Assembly: GCF_036711975.1 (NCBI RefSeq)
Contig: NC_091972.1
Coordinates: 8,933,001 to 8,997,000, forward strand
Direction of reading: 5' to 3'
Origin: Onthophagus taurus
Lineage: Eukaryota > Arthropoda > Insecta > Coleoptera > Scarabaeidae
Length of the DNA stretch: 64,000 nt
Within the stretch, counting starts at the first letter, position 1. Each line of letters starts with the position of its first letter. A program made the translations under genes and the position numbers. Below the pieces are notes generated by a model. The model was not told the DNA's origin. It saw only the letters and a list, made by a program, of their open reading frames with translations, and did not search any database. Below are positions 51,601-63,172 of this stretch, piece by piece.

Positions 51601-54600
51601 AGTATTAAATTGACGAAATTATTTATAAGGTGTAGTGAAATTGTTTATCATGACTTTATCGTGTCATTTATGATTGACATTTACAATAATTTTAAAAGAT
51701 ATCAATGTTTTCAGCCTGTTCTCTCCTGGTTTTTGCATTTGTAACGTCCCTCTCGGTTTTTGTAACTTTAACAAAAAGTTATGTAATGCCCGTCTTTACC
51801 AAAACTGGTAAATAATAATTATCATTGATATGATTCAAATAAATAAAATTTTAAAATTAGGTGTGGTTTCTACCGATATTAACTCTGACGATTTAAATCT
51901 AATCGATCGAGGTGCTTCTTCATTTTTTGGGTGCGTAGAAGATTTGATGAATGTAATGAAGGTTTGGTTGTACAACAACATTTTTGGAATAGAATTAAAA
52001 CAAGAATCTGAAGAATCGCAATCGTTTTTCCAGTCATTGGTATTTTGATTTCTTTAACTTTATCAAATAGACTTCTACAAAATATTTTAGATGGTGTATA
52101 TTGGATTTTATGATAAACCAGAACAAAGCGGATTTCCGAATTCGAGTAATTTATCGATTCTCGTCTTAATTTTTGCACTATATTTCGGATATGTTAGTCA
52201 TTGTTTGCATTGAAATGTATTTTTATTACCCATTTATTTCTATTTTTAAGTTATTTATGGCGACGAAATGTTTTAACCTTCCCAAACCAATCGATAGATC
52301 TATTTTTATGAAGAAATTCGTCAATTATTGGAATACAAACGAAGAAAATGATTTTACTGCAACCCATGAGCAAATAGAAGAAGAAGACAATCCCGATTTG
52401 GATTCTTTTGGTTATTCGTCATGCTCCATCTGTTGTAATCAACGTCAAAAATTATCGTTGGAATCTCAAACTGATTTAACTCGACTTGTACAACCTGTGG
52501 AAATCGTTAATTTTCCATCTTGTGATATTTGTGATCCTGGGAGATGAATTAAAAATGATATCTATATTCTATTTATATTTATTATTATATTATTATACTT
52601 ACTAGAAAAAAATGGATTTGAAAATGTAATAAAAAGGGTATGAGTAATATCTTGGTATTTAAAAGACTAATTTGAGTCATGTTTTAATATTTCTTCGTAT
52701 ATGTTATTATAGTGTCGTTAATATCGAATTAAATATCTTCATATTTTTCAAAAACTATATAAAATGCACCATTTTACTTTTACTTTTGTGTGACATAAAG
52801 TTAAGAGAGACTTAGTTTCCTCAAAGTTGAAATGATGAAGTTTTTAATCCTTGTATTTTGTGTAAGTATTTATTTCTTCATTTTACTTTTATTTACTTTT
52901 AATTTTTTAGATTTCTTTTATATTAAATTTAACGATTGCCGAAGATGATGAAATAAACTCAATAGATTACGATGCTTTAGCCACTTTATTATCAGCGGGA
53001 GAAAAATTCAATAAACAACAACCTGAACAGTTTACATCAGCAGTTTCTGCGAATCCCACCTATTTGTTATTGAACGCATTGAGTCCTAGTAAATACTTGA
53101 GTCCACACGTGGAGATTTTAAAAATAATCGAACAATGCATTAGATTGAAAGGAGAATTGTCTTCGAGACTTTACGCTCTGGTTGTTGATAATTCCGAGTT
53201 AATACAGGGAGTGTTTCGGTTGGTTTTCACTAAATTATCGACGTTGCATGGGTTTTCTTTAAAAGGAATTCAAACGTTTCGCAAGATAATAGAATTTAGT
53301 TTAAATGTTATAAACGGATGGCCAGTTCCAAGTTAAATCAACAAATAATAATAAAATTGCTTTTAAGTCTATTTAATTTTTTTTGTTTTTTGTTCAAATT
53401 AGGTATTTTTGATTTATGTCTCTTATCGTAAGTTGCTTAATCTTTTTCTGTTAAGTTTCAAAACTTAAAAACGAAAAAAATGCCTGCATTTAATAATCAC
53501 CAATGATGAGTCGAGTGTTCTGCTTAAACTTTATCATTAAGATAAAAACCGCAGCGTTCCGTAAGTTATTTTCGATCTGAAGTTATTAATCAGTGATGCG
53601 AGATACGAAGCTTTTAGCGAAAATACTTATGTGCTTCGTTGATAATACGAAGGCAAAAAATTTTAGCTAGATACGCTTTAGACAGCCAGGCCGTGGCGGA
53701 GTTCGAAATTTCACAAGCATAATGAAGTTATGTGCGCTTATTATCAAATTTTTTTCTCAAACTATAAAAGATAGGTGAGATTTCGGTAGCCGCCGTGACC
53801 TGGTCACCGTGGTTTGGCCGTTTAATGAACATGTAGGTTAATCCTACTCCCCCAAGCCTATTCCTGTTTATGGACAAAATTATACAGGAGGTGTCGTTGA
53901 ATTAGGGCTATAGAATGAACAATGATATGCTACATAGACGATGTCAGAAACGGAAGATGGTCTGCAAAGACAGCTTTTCAAATTCTATCAAGTAAGAATA
54001 TATGATAATTGCCAAAGAACCAATTAAATTAAAAATGACTTAAGAAATCAGATCAATAAAGAAACATCTCCATCAAGATGCATAGATAATACGCTTTTAT
54101 GGTTCCCCCCTCGATTGTGAAATTCTACTAATATCCTGTATATTTATATAAAATTTTAATATTTTTCGAGTTTCACACCCAGAAGGCTTATCTTGTTAGT
54201 AAGGAAGTATGAGTGGTTCAAAAATTGTGCAACTGTTTATTAAATTGGTATAGTAACTATTTATTTTGTTGTATTAATTTTTTGAAATAAATGAAGTTTA
54301 ACTGTTTGGAAACTATTATAAACGAAACAAGGTCAAATCTTATCGTTGTTTAACTTTAAATGGCCGGCATACTTATTGCACACGTAAAGGTATGTACCAG
54401 TACATACCTTACGCTTATCGCCGTGACTATTCCAAAGAATATTCTTTCAAACAGCAGGAAACCTTTTAAATAATTAAAATATTTGTACAATTTGTAACTT
54501 TGCTAATTTTTGGCGTATCAAAATAAAATTTTTAAACAATTACCTGGATGTTCCACACCAATAATATCCTTCCATTCTTTTTCACTGAGAAGGCTCTTCA

Positions 54601-57600
54601 AATTTTCTTCGTTAACCTATAAGCCAAAAAAGATAATTAATTACTACAACAAGAAACTTGTCACGAAAAATGGATAATGGCTTGTGCGAAGGTAGATTTC
54701 GTAAACGAACCCAACCTTTATAGAACTTTACAAAGCAGCTTGTAACGTATATTAAAAAGTTTTGAAACTGTCTATTATGAAATTAAATATTCCTCGTTAA
54801 TTGTGTGATAACATCGTAAAGCGTTCCGAATGCCGCACGTGAAACTAAAAAAAACTGAGTATGGTGGTAAAAGTTACGAAAGGATACATTTTCATTTCAA
54901 GTACGGCTAATTTGTAATGTTTAGTTGAGTAATTCATTTTATAATTGTCTAATAAGTTTGTTTAATCATTTTATCTATCATTTGAAAATCAATATTGCTT
55001 TTCAATATCGGTATTTCTGGGTAAAAGATGCTTTTAGAACATGTTACACCTTTATTTATACACCTTTATCTCGTTTTGTGATTTTTTCACAAAGGCAAAG
55101 TATATATAAAGTTAATTCTTGATTTATAGTTTAGTTGAAGTTTACAAGCCATCCACATCACCATTGCATTAAGAATGTGTACACCTAAAATAAGTGTATC
55201 AGATCTTGAGTTAGATATCCCATATCCAGTTAAATATGCAAAACGTTTTACGGAGTTCGAGTGGCCGTCTGTAATGGTCGTGTTAGAAGCCGGATTTGTT
55301 GTTTTTTTACCGAAGCGAATGGCTGAGAAGATAACAGATAATGAAATCTCCGAATTAAAAAATAAGTCTATAGTCTATAAAGGTAATACGACGAGTGTTG
55401 GTCGAGGAAGACCTGCATATATAGTTGAATTCCAGGACAAACATGTGTAAATATTGAATCAAAAATCTAAAATTTTTTTCCCAGTAATGAATTGTATTGC
55501 TTACTTTCATTTATAAATCATTATGTTAATTTTGAAAATTAATTGTATTCAATATACGCTTTAAAATGTATTTTTAGAATTTTATTTGTTATTTTAATGC
55601 AACTTTTTATTTCATTCCATTGTGTGATACATTTTTTTTTAAATCAATGTTAGGAACTTGTATTTTTGGGAAACATTTTCAATATGTTCCTGTTTCTAAA
55701 GAGTAATAGTTTATTCCTCTGTTCGTTTTGGATTTTTCTTAATAAAATTAACCTTAACCTAAGTACTAAAACCGATGGAGAAAGACGTTATGGATAAAAA
55801 ATATTCCTAATGCATCAAGAAATCATAATCCATAATTATTTAATATTTATCTATTACCAGTTTCTAATGGTATTGCCTAAATTCCCAAAATGTAAAATTT
55901 GGACGATTGATATTGATAGAGGTGACAGTGTGCATCCTTGTCGGAGGCCTTTGGTGATGTTAAAGCTTTCTGATATTTGCTAGCTTATCTTTAATGCTGC
56001 TTCTGCCCCTCTGTATAATTATCGTACCGCCTTTATTAACGTAACATTTATTGACGTTTGCGAAAGCGCTTGCCACAATTTTCGTTGAGGAATGGTGTCA
56101 TATGCCTTGGCGAGATCCACAAATAAGAGATATGTTGTTCTTCCTGTAGCTACTTTCTTCTCTGTGATGTAGTTTAGATTGAATATATTATCCATGCACG
56201 TTCTACCCGCTTTGAATCCCGCTTGTTCTTCCATTTCACATGTAGATATATAATAATTAAATACATAAAATTGAAAAAAAAATCCTGTCTTTGCGTCACG
56301 CAAGATATATCCTCTATTTATGTAACCAGATTATCCTGTCTCCACGTGTTTCCCGTAATCCTGTTTATTAAACCCCTTAGTTACAAAATAAAACCGTCTC
56401 GGTCATCGATTTTCCAACATTCCAACAGGCTTCAGTATTCCGGCATAAAATCAAAGCGACCGTGAATATCATCCTGCATCTCGTTGTCACGGCAACGCTT
56501 ATTTAATATACAAATTAATTGGCTGTGGAATGCTGAGTTGTCTAAAAGTCACCTATATTTATTTGATTTTTATTACTTTGAATGTAAAATTGTATTAGAT
56601 TGTTTGTAGTTGTAAAATATTTATTGCAAACGGTAGGTAAACTCTCACCAAGGATTTTTCGCGTGAACAGTTTCAATGCAAACCGTAAAAATTAAGCGTG
56701 AAATTATCGCGCACACGCACTTGTTTTCAAACAATCGCCGACCGCGTCAAAATGACAGATCTGCGAATGGTGTATACTCATAAATATGGCGCTCAGTCAT
56801 GGTTCAAAAAATTTTCTCTGTCTGTCTCGTTGATGTTATGTTGCGGTCGTGAACAATTACTAAAGGTTATTTGTTAATTGTTATTGCTTGTGCAATAATT
56901 TGTACGTACATTAGGATGAATAAACTGTTTCATTTTGAATTATAGTATTTGCTCGAACCCTCTATGCAAGATTTTCAGTTTTATGAACACCTTAAATTAA
57001 ATGCTGATTATAATCTAATGCAGATTTCGGTCGCAGTCTTCAAAAATTTATTATATGATAGGATTATCATACAGAACCAATTCATAAAATAGAGTTCCAC
57101 AAAATAAAACAAAAATACTTGACTGGAACAGCCACTATTGTTAAAGGATGACTAGCAAGACCAGATTTATCACCTTAAGAACAAAATCAACAGAGAATAT
57201 GGTATGGGGCTCAGCGAGGTATAGAAGATCTTTCTGCACTCGTTGGAGGAGTTCTCCAGTAAACGCAGAATTGGCGAATAGTAATTGCTTTATGTTTAGT
57301 TCAGTTTTTGATGGAAAATTGAAGGAAACTTTGAAGTTATGTTACATTATTTCACGTTTTTGGACATGGACAAAGGACTGTTATACAAAATTTGAGAACC
57401 GCAAACCCTGGAGATTTGCAACCCGAAGGTAAAAAACTTTATAAACCGAAACTATGTACATACAGCATGTCCCACGACGTGACTACCATAGCTTGGGAGT
57501 GTGTTGCTGGGGTGATTTCAAGTCAACAATCCCAAAAACATCCAAAACGCTATCGTAACCGAGCTACAAGCATTTGAAATTTTAAATAAGTAGTGGTAGA

Positions 57601-60600
57601 CCATTTAAAAAGAAACAACTTTATTGAATTAGTTGCTCAAAATGTCCACCCAGTTGCTGTATACATAGTTTAGCTCTTCTTAGAATTGAAGTGGTAGCTC
57701 TGCTAACCGTCTCAGGATCAGCACGAATAGTTTCTGCAGCATCCATAATTCTAGCTACTAGTTGTTCTCTTTTTTCAATATGTTCTGCATAAACTAATCT
57801 TTTCAGTCTTCCCCATAAAAAGTAATCTAAGCGATTAAAGTCTGGTGACCTTGCTGCCAAGGAACTGCTGAACCTCTTTCAATCCACCGGTTTGCATAAA
57901 CAATACAGCCACCTGGACTTTTTAATAATAACAAAATCAATAGCTTGTAGCTCGGTTACGATAGCGTTTTGGTTGTATGTTCATTAGACATCTTTGACTT
58001 GAAATCACCCCAGCAACACACTCCCAAGCTATGGCAGTCACGTCGTGGGACACTCTGTATATACCTATATATAAATAAATTAAAACTGCTGTTAAGAATC
58101 AAAATTTGATATTAAAATGGTATGTTTAATTTAAATCAGATATGATTTTTGACGACTATGAATAATGGAAATATAAGGACTTCTTTATATAGAGTAAGTA
58201 AACTGTGACATAGTCTGCAAATACTTGTCTAGCGGCCGATTTGTCACACTTCCACCGTGTTAGCAAGTTCTTCTGGAGTGGGACTATAACGATCTGGTAT
58301 TTTGTCCGTATTTGGACGCGTGATCTCTAGTGTATTGCCGTTTTACAAGGAACACGTTTTCTCAATCGAGCTCACTATGTCACGTGGAGTGCCACACGTT
58401 TCTTTATATCTTTTTATTACCGGATTGAAACACTTTGCCGATATAAGTTTCTATAAATAAGTGTTCAATCAGTTCATAGGTAAATTAAGAAAAATTTTGG
58501 CCATTTTTGCAAATCATCAATAATAATTATATTTTAAAAGTAAGCACTCAACAGTAGTTCTAGATCCTATACGATCAATTTTTTTTAAATCAGTTGTCAG
58601 TGTACGAATTTAAAAAAAAACTGCTATTCTACCCTTAAAGGTTACTATCTTTGTGCAGGGTGTTCCATCGGTTTTAGTATAGGATTTTTTGTTATCTAAA
58701 TTTCAAGATAGAAACTCCAAATTCCTCATTTTTTCAAGATAAAACTCGGCAAATAACTATATTTGGAAAAAATAGAAGATTTAAGTGGGAGAAATCAAGG
58801 TTCACAAGTTGTCAAGACTTCCATTGACATTTAAGTAAACCTAATATTACGACTGACAACAATTTACAAACATTTATTTGGAAAGGAATTGCTCAGAAAA
58901 AGACTCGCTTTATATTTAAAGTAATTATTAGACGTGAAGAAGTAAGCGTCTAAGTAGCAAAGTAGCGACTTTGCTATTTTTAAATTTGTTAATAATCAGA
59001 AAAATTTAATTATGTAGTATTTTATGTCAATTTAAGTTATTAAACGACAAAAAAAACCGTTAAACTATTAAAATGTTAAAATGCATTTTAAATAACGGTG
59101 AATATACATTATTAACAATCCTCACAGATAATTCCATCACGTTGCGTTGTCGTTTTAAACATTACGAAACACGCCAACGACGGAATGAATGTCGCGCTAA
59201 AGTCAATTATTGCAACAAAGCGCAATAGATCAGCGAACGGTGAAAGGATGATGAACCCATCGTAAAATACCGAAAGTAAAAGTACCAATTTGCCGTGGTT
59301 ACCATTAACATTCAATTTCATCTCTGCAATTTATTAAAAATAAAATATACGATTACTTTCTCTTACCGGTACGCATTTTAAACTACCCATAGGAAAATTA
59401 AATACACGTATATAAGGCCCACCAAGAACCAAGTAACAAGAACGCCGAGTTGTGTGCCAAGTTAAGCGCGCAACCTAAATTCGAAACGAAAGTAAATTTT
59501 TTTTTGATAATAAAACTACTTATGGATACAAGTACCCGTATTGATATTGATTTCTATAACAAAATAAAGTTTAAGAAATCGACCTCACAGTTGGTGGAGT
59601 GGCTTTGAAAATTTTATAAACGAAGACCCAGATGTCTGTGAACGTTGACACGATGGTAGTTATTTATTTAGTCGCGAATATCGACGGGTTGTTGGTAAGG
59701 ACACGTGTTCGTTATGTCAAAGAGGTGCTTGACGTGGTTTTCTATGCAATAACGAGGAGGACCTTGACATTCTTACACATTCGCGTACATACGAATAACG
59801 ATAACTGAAAAAAAAAACTAACTATTAAGTGTCATACAATTGGAAAGAAATAATTGTATACAATGAATTGATTTTATAACGAGTAAGAGGAAGCAAAATT
59901 TTTATTAAAGTTAACTATTAAAGTGTTTTAAATTTGTTTCAAAATGAATCCAATTCCAAGAAGATTTAAATTACTTGAAATCGATTTATTTATCAAATCA
60001 TAGAACAGGAAGAAATTGCATGATACTTAACTAAAAGAAGCCATTATTTGGTTATAACATCCATAATAACAAAATCACAAAAAAATAAAAAATAATAGTA
60101 ATTGCAATTAAGAATTTAATTAGGTATTAACAAAAACAAACAATACTCAATCACCACAATTATTTATGTTTATAACCATGTCTAGTATTTTCTTTTACCA
60201 CAGAAGACAATAACCACACATAATCAATTTCAACGGATACCAATTTCTCCAGTTATGGTGCGCTCTGGTTTGATTTCCTACATTGCAGAAAAGAAATATC
60301 TCATTCATGATTCAAAGATTACTTGATGAGATGTAAAAATATCTATTGGGTGTAAATCTTGAATATAGGCATTAATTTGCGTCACGTATCAAAAAAAATT
60401 ATATCATGTTCAGTTAGAATTATGATAGCTATTCTCCTCGGTGATTAAGCGGATGCAAAACGAACCACCAGAATATATTCTGTGATCGCATTCTCTGGTT
60501 TTAAGTCTTCTAATTAATTTTTCAGCTAGGCAATTATTTATTCATCACTGACCATCATTGATCGTAATTTGTTTACTCGCCACTAACTCTATTTCCAATT

Positions 60601-63172
60601 AGGCAACAAATCTCATAGCTTTATAAGAAATGTTCTAAAATAACAAGGAGACAAGGCAACCAGAATCGCTGGTATGCTTCGACATATAACCTGGAGAAAC
60701 AATTGTATAGATCTATTGTAACTTTAGCCTTTCAAATTTTAGAGCAAATGTAGGTCCTTAATGAACCTTAGTATTACTCCAAGGTCTTGTTCCTTTATGT
60801 CGGTAGGTGTCAAAAGAGCGTTATCGAAAATGTTGTGTCTTAGGCGGCCTCTGGCAACGCAATTACACAGTATATGTTGAGCCCTTCCTGACTCGTCGTT
60901 GCAAAGTTGACAAGTTTGATCCTCAACTTGTCCAATATGGAAGATGTGGTACATTAGGGGCGCATGGCCGGTCAGGAAACCTGAGAGCGTCCTTAGATTC
61001 CCTTTGCTAAGGCATAAAACCTCTTTGGTTTTGTTTTGCGATGGAATTATTTTACTCTTCGCTTGTATGTAACCTGGAAGTTCTTTCCAGCGTAAGGCTA
61101 CCTTTAAGGCCTCCCAACTGTTGATTGCTTGTTTTAGATGACTTTAGAAGGGCGTTTTCGGTGCCTCTTTGACCAGCTTGTCCGCCTTTTCATCGCCCCC
61201 AATATCTTTGTGACCTGGAAAATGAGCCAAACTAGTTGATGCTACGCTATTTACAGGAATTGAGAATTTTGCATAAAAATCTTGGCTTGCACCCTTACAA
61301 GATCAAATTAACTCAAGAACTAAATCGCCTTCATCATTTGATACATCGAATCTTCTAAGATCTAATAATAAGTTCTTTTTGTCATTGATGATCAGCTTGC
61401 TTTTGGTGGTCATATTAATTTATTATATAAGCGTGCTTATGGCTCCCTAAGAAGTCTTTTCCGCAGTAAGATGTTTTTATTGCAGTGTCTGAAACGACTT
61501 CTTTGTGATTTTCTTGACTTTGTAACCTCTTCTTAAGGAGGATTCAGGTTGTGGAGAATTCCTGGCTAGAGAGTTTTCAAAAAATATAACGAGTAACCTG
61601 ATTGTAGACGTTCTAATTATTATATTAGAATAAAACATATTACGTTGAAATCCTTATAAATTAAGTTTTCTATTAAGATATCAAGCATCAATATATCTTA
61701 TTCTCTCCAAAAGATATGACACTGAAAGAATCGCTTGTAATATCCAAAAATAGAATCTTATTTGTAAGTGTATTTCCACATTACCTGGTATTTTAATTCA
61801 ATTTACTTTAATAGATGGTGACCAAATATATTTTTTGTAACATTTCATTTTGAATATGGATTTTTACATTTTGAGACTTATTATGGATTTTTGGCTTCAT
61901 TGTAATTGCGGAAAATTTAAAGCCTTTTGAAGGTTATCATAAAATAATACCTTTCATATGTTGACGAATGAATAATTTGAATAACAATTAACATAAATAA
62001 CCTACTAGTAAGAAAAACAACCTTCATAAAAAATATATGCTTTAAAAAACGTTAAGAAAAATGGAGCAATAATTATCTCTGGAAAACTTAATTATAATAC
62101 CTTCATTTAAAGATAGTTATTAAAAAAAAATAAATTATCAGAGGGCGAAGCTAATCACATAATGGAAACCATTAGGGCTAGTTAAAAGGAGTGTAGGAAA
62201 GGGAGAAGATTGATTGAAGATAAGGTTCAATGAAAATGAGAATAACATCGCGATTAAAATTGGTTAATTATAGTTCACTAATCCGCACTAATGGTTTTGT
62301 AATTATTGTAATTATTAATTCATTTAACCAAATCTCTTAAAGTATTACTAATCGAATAGAATTAAAGAAAATGTGATAAAAAATTAGAAAGGGAGAATGC
62401 ATTCAAACTGGTAAAAGTAAACTATTCAATTAGCAATAAAAAACGGAAGCGAATGATGAGGTGTAAAAACAAGGCAGAATAGAAAGTGTAACTAAATCAT
62501 GTTTTTGGTTTTGATTACAATAAAGAAGTAACAATAAAAAGATTTTCTAATCTTACGTAAAACCATTAGTTTTATGTGTTTTATGTGACGTTTTCTATCA
62601 CATCTTCATTATACATGGAATATTTAAAGTTTTATTTGAGATCTCAGAAACAACAAGAGATACAAAAACAATAAAATTTTGATAAAATTTCATAACTGGC
62701 TGAAGTGACTCAATAATTCTTTAGAAGGTTAACTACCAATATAAAAATTCATATAACAAAAAAAAATGTTTTACGCAATATAAGCGGATGTATAAATTCT
62801 TATTTTGCCCCACCTAAATAAGTACTTTACTTACGATTGATCACAGACTGTATCTAACTGATACCTATTGTATTTTGCAAAGAAAAGCTTTCTATCTTTT
62901 CTTATTGTCTCTCTAAAAAAACGATTGTGTTTTGAAATTGGAAATTCAAAGGACCATTTAATTACAATTAAATTTAATTATTTACTTTCTACGATTTACT
63001 TAATTATAATAAAAAAAAATTACAATTTTAGATGATAACATCAAAAAAAAAATCTTACCTTTAAATCAACATCTGATGATAAAAAATTTGTAGTTGATGT
63101 GTTTTGAATACAGCCGAGTATTGTAAAAATGGTGATATAAAAGGGAAACCAAATCGGTGAAACCCCCAGCAT
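45624..63172 (-). CDS. ADAMTS-type secreted metalloprotease
   Basis: Fourteen exons: complement(45624..45766, 45843..46005, 47166..47323, 47378..47489, 47541..47786, 47843..47985, 48039..48230, 48317..48494, 48547..48689, 48742..48848, 48902..49036, 49092..50085, 54544..54616, 63059..63172); 2901 bp, 966 aa. Exon 1 (MLGVSPIWFPFYITIFTILG) is a signal peptide ending in phase 0. Exon 2 (EENLKSLLSEKEWKDIIG) ends in phase 1 and joins exon 3 to read EHPDTTFKIVHPILN. Propeptide to a furin-like KKRIKR (about 222). The reprolysin domain has HEIGHNLGMRHDG created across an exon junction (about 390-402) and Met-turn SYIMSPT. Then disintegrin-like, one TSP1 (GGWSDWKTYSECASGC, about 553; joined to NCFSPQGSGASCIG), a Cys-rich module and a second Cys-rich module near 820-880. 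There are no further TSP1 repeats. It could be a relative of Drosophila stall; the orthologue is not certain. The exon 1/2 links rest on phase and content, not transcripts. Confidence 0.85.
46180..46290 (+). pseudogene. Mariner-like transposase scrap in an ADAMTS intron
   Basis: The plus strand reads NVLFTDEAHLN, a stop, then EYCRTF. This resembles the LFTDEAHF...N.QNCR segment around the second catalytic Asp of mariner-related transposases. Only about 35 codons remain, with stops. Confidence 0.4.
50480..50590 (+). pseudogene. Mariner-family transposase C-terminal scrap
   Basis: RFPARSANLTPIDFFLWEYL followed by KDEAY matches the SPDLTPLDFFLWGYLK signature next to the last catalytic residue of mariner-related transposases. 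It is only about 35 codons long, in the 4.5-kb ADAMTS intron, opposite to the host. Confidence 0.6.
50640..51250 (+). mobile_element. RTE-like non-LTR retrotransposon 3' fragment
   Basis: The plus strand reads ETKLRIYKACVRPIMTC, then TNQMAILRVITGNTL and a degraded tail with RPDNLQKNGK-type residues. This is the post-RT thumb region of RTE/CR1-type elements (usually KxxIYxxxVxPIxxYG...KILRxIxG). Stops interrupt it. No RT motif remains. Confidence 0.6.
51705..52547 (+). CDS. Unknown membrane protein nested in ADAMTS intron 2
   Basis: Four exons: 51705..51807, 51861..52039, 52091..52192, 52251..52547; 681 bp, 226 aa, all with GT/AG ends and matching phases. I do not recognise the family. An N-terminal hydrophobic segment (SACSLLVFAFVTSLSVFVTL, about 3-22) may be a signal peptide or anchor. 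A middle part contains DDLNLIDRGASSFFGCVEDL. A second hydrophobic segment (SILVLIFALYFGYLF, about 114-129) is followed by an acidic C-terminal tail with two close cysteine groups (SSCSICC, SCDIC). Reading through the third intron would give a shorter form ending YVSHCLH. It sits on the strand opposite ADAMTS, 1.1 kb from a second nested gene. Confidence 0.6.
52832..53336 (+). CDS. Unknown small secreted protein nested in ADAMTS intron 2
   Basis: Two exons, 52832..52861 and 52911..53336; 456 bp, 151 aa. The signal peptide MMKFLILVFCISFILNLTIA is split by the 49-bp intron, with likely cleavage before EDDE. The mature part is helical and has a single Cys (EQCIRLKGELSSRLYALVVD). No family is recognised. 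The intron position inside the signal peptide, a usual feature of insect secreted proteins, supports a real gene. Same orientation as the neighbouring nested gene and opposite to ADAMTS. AATAATAAAA follows the stop at about 53343. Confidence 0.65.
53337..54543. other. Non-coding part of ADAMTS intron 2
   Basis: No exon or known repeat is recognised. A 10-bp perfect hairpin AAGGTATGTA-CCAG-TACATACCTT lies at about 54387-54410, extended by CGTA/TACG with one bulge. Confidence 0.4.
55175..55450 (+). CDS. Small intronless ORF, FLPKR-type, probably transposon-related
   Basis: A 91-aa ORF beginning MCTPKISVSDLELDIPYPVK, with GFVVFLPKRMAEKITDNEIS and GRPAYIVEF. Short proteins with a YPV...FLPKR core are, from memory, scattered through insect genomes in intronless, multi-copy form, so a mobile-element or domesticated origin is likely. 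TATATATAA lies about 75 bp upstream. It is in ADAMTS intron 1 on the opposite strand. Function is unknown. Confidence 0.45.
   Translation: MCTPKISVSDLELDIPYPVKYAKRFTEFEWPSVMVVLEAGFVVFLPKRMAEKITDNEISELKNKSIVYKGNTTSVGRGRPAYIVEFQDKHV
55885..56305 (-). mobile_element. RTE-like reverse transcriptase fragment
   Basis: The minus strand shows EEQAGFKAGRTCMDNIF, RTTYLLFVDLAKAYDTIPQR (RT motif with the first catalytic Asp), then ITKGLRQGCTLSPL further on after a frame break. These are consecutive RT blocks of an RTE/CR1-like element. The FADD box is absent. Confidence 0.7.
57463..58057 (-). mobile_element. Mariner-derived element with 130-bp TIRs and transposase stub
   Basis: TA-flanked ends CAGCATGTCCCACGACGTGA (57463) and TCACGTCGTGGGACACTCTG (ends 58057) are inverted. 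The similarity runs about 130 bp inward through GCTTGGGAGTGTGTTGCTGG and ATCGTAACCGAGCTACAAGC. Between them a minus ORF (57621-57860) reads RSPDFNRLDYFLWGRLKRLV, the mariner transposase C-terminus. The rest of the transposase is deleted. Confidence 0.8.
59112..59376 (-). CDS. Candidate two-exon hydrophobic micro-protein in ADAMTS intron 1
   Basis: Exons complement(59367..59376) and complement(59112..59323) give 73 codons (MRTEMKLNVNGNHGKLVLLL...). The donor ACCG|GTAAGAG and acceptor TTGCAG|AG are good and in phase. Two hydrophobic stretches (KLVLLLSVFYDGFIIL; IPSLACFVMF) suggest a membrane protein. It is richer in GC than its surroundings. No family is recognised, and it may be chance. Confidence 0.28.
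60739..61400 (-). mobile_element. R1/Jockey-like LINE 3' fragment (RNase H and zinc knuckle)
   Basis: On the minus strand, STSLAHFPGHKDIGGDEKAD is the end of an RNase H domain. It is followed by LSKGNLRTLSGFLTGHAPLM and the Cys-rich QTCQLCNDESGRAQHILCNC typical of LINE ORF2 C-termini. Frame breaks occur near 61144 and in the RNase H part. No RT remains. Confidence 0.75.
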
